64,000 nt of DNA, taken from NCBI GenBank assembly GCA_963704535.1, contig OY969916.1, positions 3,968,001 through 4,032,000 of the forward strand, read 5' to 3'. Below, piece after piece: positions 1 to 8,059 of this stretch. Each line of letters starts with the position of its first letter. Positions within the stretch are counted from its first letter, which is position 1. The position numbers were made by a program, and so were the translations under genes. The notes under the pieces were generated by a model. The model made no database searches. It saw only the letters and a list, made by a program, of their open reading frames with translations, and was not told where the DNA came from. This stretch comes from G963704535 sp963704535. Lineage in GTDB: Bacteria; Chloroflexota; Chloroflexia; Chloroflexales; Roseiflexaceae.

Positions 1-706
1 ACCACGTGGTGACAGCCCAGCCGTTATGCGGCGACGGGATCAGGATGATCCGCTCGACCTCGGCTGCGGGCACCTGGATCGCGCCGGACACTTGGCGCCC
101 GGTGAGCGCGCGCACGGTCTCGGCGGCACTCGCTTCCGGTTCGAGACACTGCTGAAACACCTGGAGCTGGCGCTGAAGCGCGCGGGAGGCACTCGACCAC
201 TCGCCGGCCAGCACCATCTCCCACATGCGGTCAAGATGGGCGACGATCAGGTCGTGCATGGCTGGTGGGTCATTGATCAGCCCGTGGGCTTCGGCCAGCA
301 GCGCCGGCTCACCTGCGGCGTCCGGGTGTAGGGCCGCGACGTGCGCCGCATAAACTTGCGGATCGGCCAGCAGCTCCGCTGGCGCCAGCGGGGCCAGCCG
401 CTGGAGCAGCCGGTCGCGCAAAGCAAAGGGGTTCTGGGTCGAAAGATGCTCCAGGTAGGCCGGGAAGGTGGGCCAGGCCCGATCGGGCACGAGCGCATCG
501 CGGAGCGCGGCGAACACCAGCCGGTTGACGTGGCGGCTCTCAGGGCTGAGTTCGGCGGCGGCCTGCGCGACCCAGGGGTGCAGATCGGTGCGGCCGTCGG
601 GCAGATTGAGCAGCGCCATGCTGTTTAAGATAGTGTAGATCGGCTCAAGCTCAAGCTGCGCCGGCAGGGAGGTGAGCGGCGATCGGGTAGGAAGGGCAGC
701 CATCAT
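1..706 (-). CDS. Probable ArsR-family-like regulator, partial
   Basis: An open frame of about 235 codons runs off the left edge, so the C-terminus is missing. It opens with two ATG codons (MMAALPTRSPLTSLPAQLEL) behind a GGAG four to eight bases upstream. The product is soluble, Leu/Ala-rich and mostly helical, with no signal peptide or membrane segment. It resembles the N-terminal part of large Chloroflexota ArsR-type regulators, whose winged helix lies near the C-terminus and would be outside the window. That assignment rests on general resemblance only, and no DNA-binding motif is visible here. It is divergent from the beta-helix gene. Confidence 0.5.
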   Translation of the reverse strand, partial: MMAALPTRSPLTSLPAQLELEPIYTILNSMALLNLPDGRTDLHPWVAQAAAELSPESRHVNRLVFAALRDALVPDRAWPTFPAYLEHLSTQNPFALRDRLLQRLAPLAPAELLADPQVYAAHVAALHPDAAGEPALLAEAHGLINDPPAMHDLIVAHLDRMWEMVLAGEWSSASRALQRQLQVFQQCLEPEASAAETVRALTGRQVSGAIQVPAAEVERIILIPSPHNGWAVTTW

Positions 707-867
707 ATACTCCTTATCATTATTATGCGATTAATTGCATAGACAGATAATATGGAGTGTATCACGAGATGGCGGGCGAGTCAAGGGGGAACGTCGTCGG
801 TTGCCGAACCGTCGCTTCCGGTGTACAATCGCGCCACCTAGTGCTGTTCCAAAGGAGATGTTCGGCC

Positions 868-917
868 ATCGAACACGGATGCCACGGATGGGGCGGATGT
901 TCACGGATGGCTTCTTT
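868..917. repeat. CGGATG-type short repeat
   Basis: Clustered CACGGATG and GCGGATG words lie just upstream of the beta-helix gene. A related array, partly on the opposite strand, lies at about 63028-63128 with the shared words ATCCGTG and TTCGATGG. It is one of several short-repeat families in the intergenic spaces here. Confidence 0.7.
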
Positions 918-945
918 TCCTGACCCGTACATAAAGGAGCGGACC

Positions 946-2196
946 ATGGCGACCAGAACCGAGACGACGGCTGGATCAGACGCGACGAGATCGCGCCGCC
1001 GCTGGTGGCGCATTCCGCTTGGGCTCCTGCTCCTTCTGCTGCTGGGCGTGCTGGCCTTGGGCTTGTGGCCGCTGGCGCCGGACGCGCCGCCCATCGCGGC
1101 CGAGAGCCACCCAGGCCCGCAAGCCGACGCCCCCACTGCCCCGGCCAGCCCCGGCACGCCGCGCACGATCGACGTCGCGTCGGGCGGCAGCATCCAGGCC
1201 GCGCTCGACGGCGCCGGCCCCGGCGACACGATCCTGGTGCCGCCTGGCACCTACCACGAGAGCCTGACAGTGAAGGCCTACGGGATCACGCTCAAGGGCC
1301 AGGGCAGCGGCGATGCCCGGCCGGTGCTGGACGGGCAGGGGCAGCTTGAGAACGGCGTGCTGGCGATCGGCGGCAAGTTCACAATGGAGAGCATGGTCGT
1401 GCGCAACTACACCAAGAACGGCGTGCTGGTGCGCGGCGCCGACGGCGTGGTGATGCGCGATCTGCGCACCGAGAACACCGGCGAGTACGGCCTGTTCCCG
1501 GTCGAGTCGGCCAACATCCTGGTCGAGCAGTGCGTGACGGTCGGCGTGATCGACACCGGGATCTATGTCGGCCAGTCGCGCGATATCGTCATCCGCAACA
1601 ACGAGGCCTACGACAATGTCTCGGGGATCGAGGTCGAGAACTCGGTCAACGCCCTGGTCGAGAACAACTACACTCACGACAACGCCGCCGGCATCCTGGT
1701 CTTCCTGCTGCCCGATCACGTCTCCAAAGAGACCCGCCACAACATCATCCGCAATAATCGGATCGAGCACAACAATCGTCCGAACACCGCGCCGGCGTCG
1801 ATGATCGTCAGTTCCGTGCCGTCGGGTACCGGCGTCATGATCATGGCCGCCGACGACACACAGGTGACCGGCAACCAGATCACCAGCAATAACTCGTTCG
1901 GCGTGGCGGTGATCAACCTGACTCAGGCGCTACCGAAAGAGACCAATTTCGACATTGGGATCTATTCGGAGCGCAACCAGATCGCCGGGAACACCTACAG
2001 CGGCAACGGCGGCGCGCCGGCGCCGGCGGTCGGCGAGGCCGGCCTGCCCGGCGCCGATCTGCTCTGGGACGGGACCGGCGCCGGCAACGTATGGAACGAG
2101 CCCGGCGCAAGCAGCTTCCCGCCGGCCCTGCCCACCCCGTCCTGGCCGGCGTTCCTGGGCCGGGCGTATATGCGGATCCTCTCGCTGCTGGCCTAG
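946..2196 (+). CDS. Membrane-anchored right-handed parallel beta-helix protein (NosD/CASH-like)
   Basis: The start is ATG 946, behind AAAGGAG at 934-939; the longer upstream reading runs through repeat DNA. The protein has 416 aa. An Arg-rich stretch (RSRRRWWR) precedes a hydrophobic helix at about residues 25-45, consistent with a signal anchor. A Pro/Ala linker follows. Then comes 'GGSIQAALDGAGPGDTILV', the typical opening of pectate-lyase-like beta-helices, and repeated Val/Ile-Asn turns (IRNNEAYDN, VENNYTHDN, IRNNRIEHN). The repeats indicate a right-handed parallel beta-helix, probably extracytoplasmic. Such folds bind or cleave polysaccharide, but no catalytic set can be named. No operon partner is apparent. 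Confidence 0.85.
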   Translation: MATRTETTAGSDATRSRRRWWRIPLGLLLLLLLGVLALGLWPLAPDAPPIAAESHPGPQADAPTAPASPGTPRTIDVASGGSIQAALDGAGPGDTILVPPGTYHESLTVKAYGITLKGQGSGDARPVLDGQGQLENGVLAIGGKFTMESMVVRNYTKNGVLVRGADGVVMRDLRTENTGEYGLFPVESANILVEQCVTVGVIDTGIYVGQSRDIVIRNNEAYDNVSGIEVENSVNALVENNYTHDNAAGILVFLLPDHVSKETRHNIIRNNRIEHNNRPNTAPASMIVSSVPSGTGVMIMAADDTQVTGNQITSNNSFGVAVINLTQALPKETNFDIGIYSERNQIAGNTYSGNGGAPAPAVGEAGLPGADLLWDGTGAGNVWNEPGASSFPPALPTPSWPAFLGRAYMRILSLLA

Positions 2197-2204
2197 CCGG
2201 AACC

Positions 2205-2312
2205 AAGAACTAAGAACAAAGAACCAAGAACTAAGAACCGAGGACCGAGAACCAAAACGCAATAGCGATGCTTTGCTCTTTGTTCTTTGTTCTTTGTTCT
2301 TTGTTCTTCTTG
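2205..2312. repeat. AAGAAC / GTTCTT inverted short repeats
   Basis: Multiple AAGAACCAAGAACTAAGAAC-type words are followed by a mirrored run of TTTGTTCTTTGTTCTT. Together they form a large imperfect hairpin between the beta-helix and PASTA genes. The same words occur inside NRPS genes at 34564-34680, 44889-44948, 48130-48234 and 49350-49377. Confidence 0.85.
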
Positions 2313-2464
2313 GTCAATGGCAACAGAACTGAGTCGAAATTGTAAGGATACCGGGCTAGCCTGCCAATATCGAATCGTTATAATAATTGGTGCGGCCGGC
2401 CCGGGCGGTGTGAAGGCATGCAGGAGTGGCCGCCATTACATTCGTGTTCTACCAGGAGATCCGC

Positions 2465-3070
2465 ATGGACTTTATCACCGGGGCGCTGCCCAATGTGATG
2501 TTTATCTGCGGTATTATCGCGATCGGCATTGGGCTGGGCATCGAGTTTAAGATCGTCGAGGTCAAAGGTCAGCTCAGCAAGCAGGGTCGTTTTGGCGCCA
2601 TCGCCGTCGGCGGGCTGCTGATTCTGGTCAGCGTGTTTCTCTACACCCGCCCCCCGCAGCCGGCGCCAGTCGCCGGGGCGCAGCCGGCCGCGGCGCAGGC
2701 AGTGGCAGGCGCGCCCGCAGCGGCCCAGCAAACCCCGCCGCCGCCCACCCAAGCCCCCGCGCCAACCAAATCGGCAGCCGCCCAAGCCCCCGCGCCAACG
2801 CAAATTCCAGCGCCCACGGCGGCCCCGACCACCGCGCCGACGAATGTTCCCGGCGTGCTGGTCCCCGACATCCGCGACAAGAGCAGCAAAGACGCCAAGA
2901 AATTACTGGAGGCCGCCGGCCTTGAGTTGGGTGATCGGGTAGGCAACTGCGCGGACATCGGCGCCGGCGAGATTCGCGAGGTGAAAAAGGGCCGTATCAA
3001 CTGCCAGTCGCTCCAGCCGGGCAGCACTGCCGCCCCAGGGACCCGCGTCGCGTACGTGCAGGCCGACTAG
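2465..3070 (+). CDS. Membrane protein with C-terminal PASTA domain
   Basis: ATG 2465 is chosen because AGGAG lies seven bases upstream; an earlier in-frame ATG has no such site. The protein has 201 aa. There are two hydrophobic segments (about residues 4-22 and 43-60) and a long Pro/Ala/Gln linker (about 63-130). The C-terminal domain begins 'VLVPDIRDKSSKDAKKLLEA' and ends 'GTRVAYVQAD', which matches the PASTA fold. PASTA domains bind muropeptides or beta-lactams in kinases and penicillin-binding proteins. Here one stands alone on a membrane anchor, so an envelope-sensing role is possible but unproven. Confidence 0.8.
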   Translation: MDFITGALPNVMFICGIIAIGIGLGIEFKIVEVKGQLSKQGRFGAIAVGGLLILVSVFLYTRPPQPAPVAGAQPAAAQAVAGAPAAAQQTPPPPTQAPAPTKSAAAQAPAPTQIPAPTAAPTTAPTNVPGVLVPDIRDKSSKDAKKLLEAAGLELGDRVGNCADIGAGEIREVKKGRINCQSLQPGSTAAPGTRVAYVQAD

Positions 3071-3200
3071 TGGCCCATCACAGGGATTTTGACGGGGGAG
3101 GTTTGGAGGGGACCGCCCCTCCAAGCCACTCCACTCGCCACAATCCGTGTGAACGACCACTAGGAAGAAGACGATTAGCACAGCTTGGCGTACGTACACC

Positions 3201-3232
3201 TCACGTTTCACGTTTTACGTTTCACGCGCACT
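3201..3232. repeat. CACGTTT short repeats
   Basis: CTCACGTTTCACGTTTTACG-type repeats lie in the spacer between convergent genes. They follow a GGAGGGG/CCCCTCC hairpin at about 3098-3124. Related copies occur at 7717-7757 and 24093-24149. Confidence 0.75.
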
Positions 3233-3260
3233 TTGGGATGAAGAAGAAGTTTAGAGGCTC

Positions 3261-4361
3261 TCAGTGCCCCCGGCTATGGTTGAGCGCGGCCTGCAAATCG
3301 CTGAAGGTATGGACCGACTGGAACGGCAATCCCAGCTCGACGATCGTCTGTGCCACCTCGGGGCGAATGCCGACCAGCATGACCGTCGCCCCCAGGAGCT
3401 GCGCCGCCTGCACCACGCCCAGCAACCCCTCCGCCACCTGGCTATCCACCACCGGCACGCCGGTGATGTCGAGCACCAACACCCGCGCGCGCCGGTGCTC
3501 CACCGCTTGCAGCGCCCGCACTTGGAGGTGCGCCAGGCGAGCGCTGTCGAGCGCGCCGACCAGGGGCAGCACCAGCGTAGTTGCACTGATCGGGATGACC
3601 GGCACGCTCAGGTCGCGCACGATCGTTCGCTGTTGCTCCAGTTCGGCCAGCACCTGCGCCTGGGCGTCCGCACGGGCCTGCATCTCAGTCAGCGCCGTCT
3701 GCAAGGCGATGGTCCGCTCGGCGACCGCGGCCTCCAGCGTGACGCGCAAGCCGTCGAGTTCCTGCTCGCGAAGCTGTCCGGCAGCTAGCGCATCCCGCAG
3801 CGCCGTGTTGAGGCGGTCCAGAAAGACGCCCAGCGCCCCCATGATAATGATAAATAGGAAGAAAATGCTGGCAAACGTCTCCGCCAGCGCCGCGCGGCCG
3901 ATCCACGGAACGCCCACCTGTTCCAAGAGCGTGATGATCAGCGGGATCGCCAGGCTCAACGCCAGGGTGATGATCAGCCCGCGCCGATCCAGCAGCAGGC
4001 CGGCCAGGACCAGCGGCAGCACAAATATCAGCAGCACGATCTGCTGGCCGCGCAGCCCAGACAAGCTGAGCGCGATGGTGATCGCGAGCAGCAGGGTGGC
4101 GATCGTGGCGATGGTGGCCGGCGCGAGCCGGCCGCGCCGGAGGAGATACAGCGCGCCGAAGATACAGAGTAGAAACACCAGCGCCACAGTACTGACGACC
4201 AGGCGATTCTGCAATGGCGCGGGCGTGATCAGGATGGCGCCCAGATCCAGCACGGTGGCGCCGATCAGGCACAGGATGAGCACCTGGAGCGTCGATGCCT
4301 GGCGCCGCTCCAACGGGTCGCCAAACGGAAGGGCGGACAACCACGAACGGACCTGCTGCAT
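3261..4361 (-). CDS. Multi-pass membrane protein with coiled coil and C-terminal STAS domain
   Basis: ATG 4361 has AGGTG seven bases upstream; a GTG lies one codon earlier. Six or seven hydrophobic helices fill about residues 25-185. A charged coiled-coil linker ('AAVAERTIALQTALTEMQ') follows at about 195-250. The C-terminal 110 residues are a STAS domain like RsbR and SpoIIAA: 'RARVLVLDITGVPVVDSQVA' contains the beta-strand and the loop whose Ser or Thr is phosphorylated in family members. It probably senses a membrane signal and passes it to a stressosome-type partner-switching pathway. No kinase or phosphatase partner is adjacent. Confidence 0.8.
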   Translation of the reverse strand: MQQVRSWLSALPFGDPLERRQASTLQVLILCLIGATVLDLGAILITPAPLQNRLVVSTVALVFLLCIFGALYLLRRGRLAPATIATIATLLLAITIALSLSGLRGQQIVLLIFVLPLVLAGLLLDRRGLIITLALSLAIPLIITLLEQVGVPWIGRAALAETFASIFFLFIIIMGALGVFLDRLNTALRDALAAGQLREQELDGLRVTLEAAVAERTIALQTALTEMQARADAQAQVLAELEQQRTIVRDLSVPVIPISATTLVLPLVGALDSARLAHLQVRALQAVEHRRARVLVLDITGVPVVDSQVAEGLLGVVQAAQLLGATVMLVGIRPEVAQTIVELGLPFQSVHTFSDLQAALNHSRGH

Positions 4362-4379
4362 CACGAGACACCTCGTTAT

Positions 4380-4895
4380 TCAGGCGCGGACGATCGGGTA
4401 TGATGGGCGCGGCGTGGCGCGGGAATGTGCGCCGAGGCACCTGGGGATAGGGAGTAGAGGGCACACTTGCCCGCTCAGGAGTTCCGGCAGATCGGGCGTT
4501 CCCGTATCCGCAAACCCGCGTGGCAGATCAGCACGAGCCTGGCGGGCCAGCACCTCGTAGCGCCCCCGGAGCTGGTCGAGATCAGCTTGGGTCAATTCCT
4601 CCAGATCGAGCAGCGCGTTATGGGCGCCCTGCACCGCGCGAATCAGCTCGTCGAGCTTGAGCTGCATGGCCTCGCTGTCGCGATTCTGGGTGTTTTGAAT
4701 CAGAAAGACCATGAGAAAGGTCACGATCGTGGTGCCGGTGTTGATCACCAGTTGCCAGGTGTCGCTGAAGCCAAAGACCGGGCCGACGACGGCCCAGCCC
4801 ACGATGATCAGCAGCGCCAGGATGAAGGCGACCGGGTGGCCCATCGCGCGGGCGATCCATTTGGCCAAGCGCGTGAAGGGAGAAGCCTTATACAT
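4380..4895 (-). CDS. Low-affinity iron permease family protein
   Basis: ATG 4895 is supported by AGGAG six bases upstream, giving 171 aa (MYKASPFTRLAKWIARAMGH). Two hydrophobic helices (GHPVAFILALLIIVGWAVVG, and 'VINTGTTIVTFLMVFLIQNT') are followed by 'QNRDSEAMQLKLDELIRA', the signature of the low-affinity iron permease family (PF04120). The C-terminal tail has no recognised domain. The family is named after yeast Fet4-like proteins, and bacterial members are small two-helix membrane proteins whose transport role is poorly established. A TATAAT-like sequence lies upstream. Confidence 0.85.
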   Translation of the reverse strand: MYKASPFTRLAKWIARAMGHPVAFILALLIIVGWAVVGPVFGFSDTWQLVINTGTTIVTFLMVFLIQNTQNRDSEAMQLKLDELIRAVQGAHNALLDLEELTQADLDQLRGRYEVLARQARADLPRGFADTGTPDLPELLSGQVCPLLPIPRCLGAHSRATPRPSYPIVRA

Positions 4896-4976
4896 AGGGT
4901 GCTCCTGTGCAGGCAGCGCCTCATCGTGGGCGGAACTGATGTTCGTAGCGGATAGTATCGAACATGGCTGATCCGC

Positions 4977-4982
4977 ATTATA
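4977..4982 (-). promoter_or_regulatory. Possible -10 element upstream of the permease-like gene
   Basis: The minus strand reads TATAAT about 80 bases upstream of ATG 4895. No convincing -35 element is visible, so this is weak evidence. Confidence 0.3.
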
Positions 4983-5127
4983 ACACTCATTAAGGTGTAT
5001 AATTAGAAGCATCAGGGCTTTATACCCATACCTCCCATAGCCCAGTTTCATGCTCACCCTTTTCCCCACACACTGCCAATCCCTTCTGGAAAGAAGAAAA
5101 AGGCTCTCTGGCGCTTTACAGTTCTGA

Positions 5128-5224
5128 GAAACTGCCTGAAAAGGTCGGTGTCTCACTCGCAATCCATGATGGAAAGGGGAGTTTGAGGGGCTTTCCCCTC
5201 AAACTCCCCTTTTTAGGCAGTCTC
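5128..5224. mobile_element. MITE-like element, degenerate copy of the GAGGCTGTCTGAAAAGG family
   Basis: The ends read GAAACTGCCTGAAAAGG and a mirrored TTTTTAGGCAGTCTC, around a GAGGGG/CCCCTC hairpin core. Flanks are TGA and TGT, so no exact target duplication remains. This element and a related CTGTAAAG...AACCTTGCTAAG sequence (5276-5313) occupy the 435-base gap between 4896 and 5330. Confidence 0.7.
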
Positions 5225-5330
5225 TGTGAAAAACGGGGTTCTTGAGAGGAAGGCCCTCAGTTTGCCCCACTCACACTGTAAAGTAGAACAGTGCCACCCG
5301 AAACCTTGCTAAGAGGGAGAAAAGGAGCGC

Positions 5331-5960
5331 TTATTCCGGCCACTCCAGCGTGCGGCCCTGATAGGTGACGACAAAGAGCAGGTCCTCGATCTCCTCGTCC
5401 TGGAAGTGTGCCCGCACTTCCGGCGTATTGGGCAGAGCCAGCTCCCATTGCAGCTTGCGCTTGTTGGTCTCGAACGCATACTGATCGAGCTGGAAGATAT
5501 CCTGCAACAGGCGCGCCGAGCCGGTCAGCCCGCGCCGATCGGGCGATCACGCCGCTCATCCACTCGTAAAGCTCGACATTGGTGAACTTCCCGGCCAGGA
5601 AGCTCACGGTTTCGTCGGCGCTGTGGGCGTGGCGTTCTCGGCCTCGGCCACCACCGCCAGCAGCGCTTGCCGACTCACCTGCTCCTGCTCGATGCGCGCC
5701 CGTAGGGTGTCCTGCCAGGTCTGGCGGGCCTGCCGGCTGGCGCGCCACTCAGGCAGCTCCGGCGCCAGGACCTCGGCGCCAGGGATGATGAACGAGTCCG
5801 GCCCCAGCGTCAGGTTGCGCTCGCGCTCCTCGGTGCGCCAGGCGCCGGCCTGGCGCAGCTTCTGTACCTGGGTCAGGATGGAGAAGATCGCCATCCACTC
5901 GTCGCCGAACACCGGCGCATTGGCGGCCAGGTCGCGGAAGCGCATCAAGTAGAGGGCGGA
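5331..5960 (-). pseudogene. Remnant of a Tc (insecticidal complex) TcA-like toxin gene
   Basis: Pieces in more than one minus-strand frame make fragments of one large protein. The first holds 'DEWMAIFSILTQVQKLRQA' and 'WRASRQARQTWQDTL'; the second 'AGKFTNVELYEWMSGVIAR'; the third 'QYAFETNKRKLQWELALP', ending at a stop at 5331. The F(T/S)N-ELYEWM motif recurs near the C-terminus of TcA pore subunits. Full TcA proteins exceed 2000 aa, so most of the gene is gone and internal stretches are deleted. The 5' break falls at a run of CACGCGAAG repeats (about 5963-5993). The Tc assignment is from memory of the motif, not a search. Confidence 0.6.
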
Positions 5961-6147
5961 ATCCGCGAAGGCACGCGAAGACACGCGAAGTTTGTGCCCG
6001 CATATTGGTGCTGGCAATCACGAAAGGGGGTCGAGGGGTGAGTGCCAATGATACACTGGCAACCAAGGATTCTCCTTGACCTCCGTGCTATCATGGGCGC
6101 AGGAAGAGGCGAACGGACATCTGACTACGAGGCGCATAAGGAGCAGT

Positions 6148-6570
6148 ATGCGACAGCCAAACTATCGGGTTGATTGGTATATTCCTCAACAGATTGCGGC
6201 CTTAACCCATTTCCATCCAGACGTAACTGCTGAGGATTTTCTGGGTGTCGTTCAGGCAGGACAAGTACTTCTGGCCGCTGTCGGGAACGAGTTCCATATC
6301 ATCATCGACAACCGCAAGGTGGAAATGGCTTCCCCAGCCAGTCTGAGCCAAATGAAACAGATGGTGCCCTATATGAACCATCCACTCCTACGTTGGGTGG
6401 TGGTGATCAAGCCGGAGCAACTTGTCGTGAATACCGAGGACCTCCCTATTGAGCAGGAAGGTGAAACACGCTTAAAGAATGTGTCGAGCCTTGCTGAAGC
6501 GCTTACTTATCTTCGACAGACGATTGAGAATCTGCACTGGCACCAGGCAGACACAGCATTCTTCCCTTAG
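6148..6570 (+). CDS. Hypothetical protein, possible STAS/SpoIIAA-like fold
   Basis: ATG 6148 follows AAGGAG at 6138-6143, giving 140 aa. The protein is soluble and contains 'FHIIIDNRKVEMASPASL', a hydrophobic strand ending in Asp followed by a short loop, and 'WVVVIKP'. This pattern resembles STAS-like domains of SpoIIAA and of Chloroflexota hypothetical proteins, but the match is loose. A MITE starts at the last base of its stop codon; removing the element together with one TTA copy would leave the same stop. Confidence 0.6.
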   Translation: MRQPNYRVDWYIPQQIAALTHFHPDVTAEDFLGVVQAGQVLLAAVGNEFHIIIDNRKVEMASPASLSQMKQMVPYMNHPLLRWVVVIKPEQLVVNTEDLPIEQEGETRLKNVSSLAEALTYLRQTIENLHWHQADTAFFP

Positions 6571-6668
6571 AGGCTGTCTGAAAAGGTTGATTTGTCGCTC
6601 ATAGTCGGTGGTGGAAAGGGGTTCTTGAGGGGGCAACCCCCTCAAACTCCCCCTTTTCAGACAGCCTC
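6570..6668. mobile_element. MITE, GAGGCTGTCTGAAAAGG family
   Basis: The 99-bp element has near-perfect terminal inverted repeats (GAGGCTGTCTGAAAAGG and its complement). It is flanked by a direct TTA on both sides (6567-6569, 6669-6671). The core is a GAGGGGGC/CCCCCTC hairpin. There is no coding capacity, so a transposase would act in trans. Confidence 0.85.
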
Positions 6669-6686
6669 TTAGACAGTGAGTACAAC

Positions 6687-6909
6687 ATGCTGCCATACCT
6701 CTCCTTGATTACTGCACCAACGCTTTGCATTTCGGGAATGAGTGACTTTTTGGCACTTCCGCCACAGGTTCGACGGCTTGCGGCGGGGTTGGTACAAGCA
6801 CAAGTCGTACATCTCGATCAGTGTGGACATTTTCCATTTATCGAGCAATCACAGGCATTTTGCCAACGAGTTCGATACATGGCTGCGCGACCAACTACGT
6901 GTACAATAG
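6687..6909 (+). pseudogene. Alpha/beta hydrolase C-terminal fragment
   Basis: The reading frame contains 'APTLCISGMSDFLALPPQ' (acid-residue strand region) and 'VVHLDQCGHFPFIEQ', the catalytic-His motif of alpha/beta hydrolases. The nucleophile half is missing, as the fragment begins right after the MITE. A frame change near 6868 is needed to reach the natural ending 'FDTWLRDQLRVQ' and its stop at 6909. It is therefore truncated and frameshifted. Confidence 0.65.
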
Positions 6910-6963
6910 ATTCGAATGGGCGCCAGCCCGTAAATACATTTATCTCGAAGAATGAGAAACCGT

Positions 6964-7678
6964 ATGACTGCTCGTTTATTCCACTGCTCAGCATGTGGCG
7001 CCCCCTTAATCCCGAGGGGCAGCGCCTCGATTATGAGCTGTCCGTATTGTCATGCTTCAGTGGTCGTGCCCGAAGAACTGCGGCAAGTTTCAGGTGCTGC
7101 CGCTTGGTCCATGCTTCTATTTGACAGTTTTACTGCTAATGAGCATAACTGGTTAGCAGGTGACCTGCCGAGCAAATATTTCGCTAAACTAAACCAATCG
7201 ATTGCCGAAGGGCGCTATCGTTCGGGAAGCCCAGGCAAGCATCGCCTCCAGTATGACAACAGCCTGGTTAATGGGCTATCCCATCTCAGATTTTCATCTG
7301 ATGGTCAATAGTAAACGCATTCGCGGGAGCAGAGCAGGGAGCAGTTGGGGGGTGGTCTTCCGAGTCCAGGATAACCAGAACTGCTATTGGTTTCGGATAA
7401 CCGATGCTCAGTTCTTTGCGATTTCGGTGATAAAAGATAGTCAATGGACAAACCTCGTGAACTGGACAAAAACAGACCCGATCAAACCGAAGGGGGTCAA
7501 TCAGTTGGAAGTGATCGGGTATGGAACGCACTTTACCTTTTTGATCAATGGGCGGGTCGTAAGTGAAGTAGAGGATGAGCATTTCCGTCAGGGGTTAGTT
7601 GGGTTAGGCATAGAAGCGTACACGCTTGGCGAAGAAATAACGTTTGATTTTCTGGATCTGAGCTTGCGTGCGCCTTGA
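6964..7678 (+). CDS. Zinc-ribbon protein with LamG/DUF1080-like C-terminal domain (frameshifted)
   Basis: The N-terminus (MTARLFHCSACGAPL) holds CSAC, and CPYC 18 residues later, forming a four-Cys zinc ribbon. After 'LNQSIAEGRYR' the frame must shift near 7215-7225. The downstream frame then continues 'ASIASSMTTAWLMGYPISDF' through 'GVVFRVQDNQNCYWFRI' to 'DFLDLSLRAP'. The second half has the strand pattern of jelly-roll (concanavalin-like) domains that bind sugar or act as spacers. One indel separates two otherwise coherent halves, so a sequencing error is as likely as a mutation. An in-frame ATG also exists at 6952. Confidence 0.55.
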
Positions 7679-7716
7679 GGCTTTTAGGGAATCGGGAAAT
7701 GTAAAGCGTCCCGGTG

Positions 7717-7757
7717 TGAAACGTGAAACGTGATGCGTGAGGGCTTATCACGTTTAA
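7717..7757. repeat. AAACGTGA / TCACGTTT inverted short repeat
   Basis: GTGAAACGTGAAACGTGATG is followed by ATCACGTTTAAGG. It forms an imperfect hairpin exactly at the break of the propeller-sensor gene. Confidence 0.75.
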
Positions 7758-8044
7758 GGTGCCGGATTCGCGATCGAAGCGGGTTGTCGGGGTCGAGGGT
7801 ATAGACCGTGAAGGTGTAGCCATCGTATTTGTTGAGCCCCTCGACGGTGCCGAACCACATAAAGCCGCGCTGATCCTGGAAGATGCTGTTGATCTTGCTT
7901 TGGGACAGCCCATCTTCGATCGACAGCCGATCGAAGCGCAGTGTGGATGTCTGCGCGCGCACCCTGGCGGGGAGGACAAGCGACAGGAGGATGAGCAGCG
8001 CGGCGAACGCCCATGCTATCCGTATCCGTCGCGGCTGAAATGCC

Positions 8045-8053
8045 TGGTATAAT
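8045..8053 (+). promoter_or_regulatory. Extended -10 promoter (TGG TATAAT), probable leaderless start
   Basis: TGGTATAAT ends seven bases before ATG 8060 and there is no Shine-Dalgarno. Transcription from this -10 would begin at or next to the A of the ATG, implying a leaderless mRNA. No good -35 is seen, as is usual for extended -10 promoters. Confidence 0.5.
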
Positions 8054-8059
8054 CCTCGC

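Noticed and set aside
3264..3788. Plus-strand frame over the STAS gene
   Set aside because: It lacks domain features, while the minus-strand frame has membrane helices and a STAS domain.
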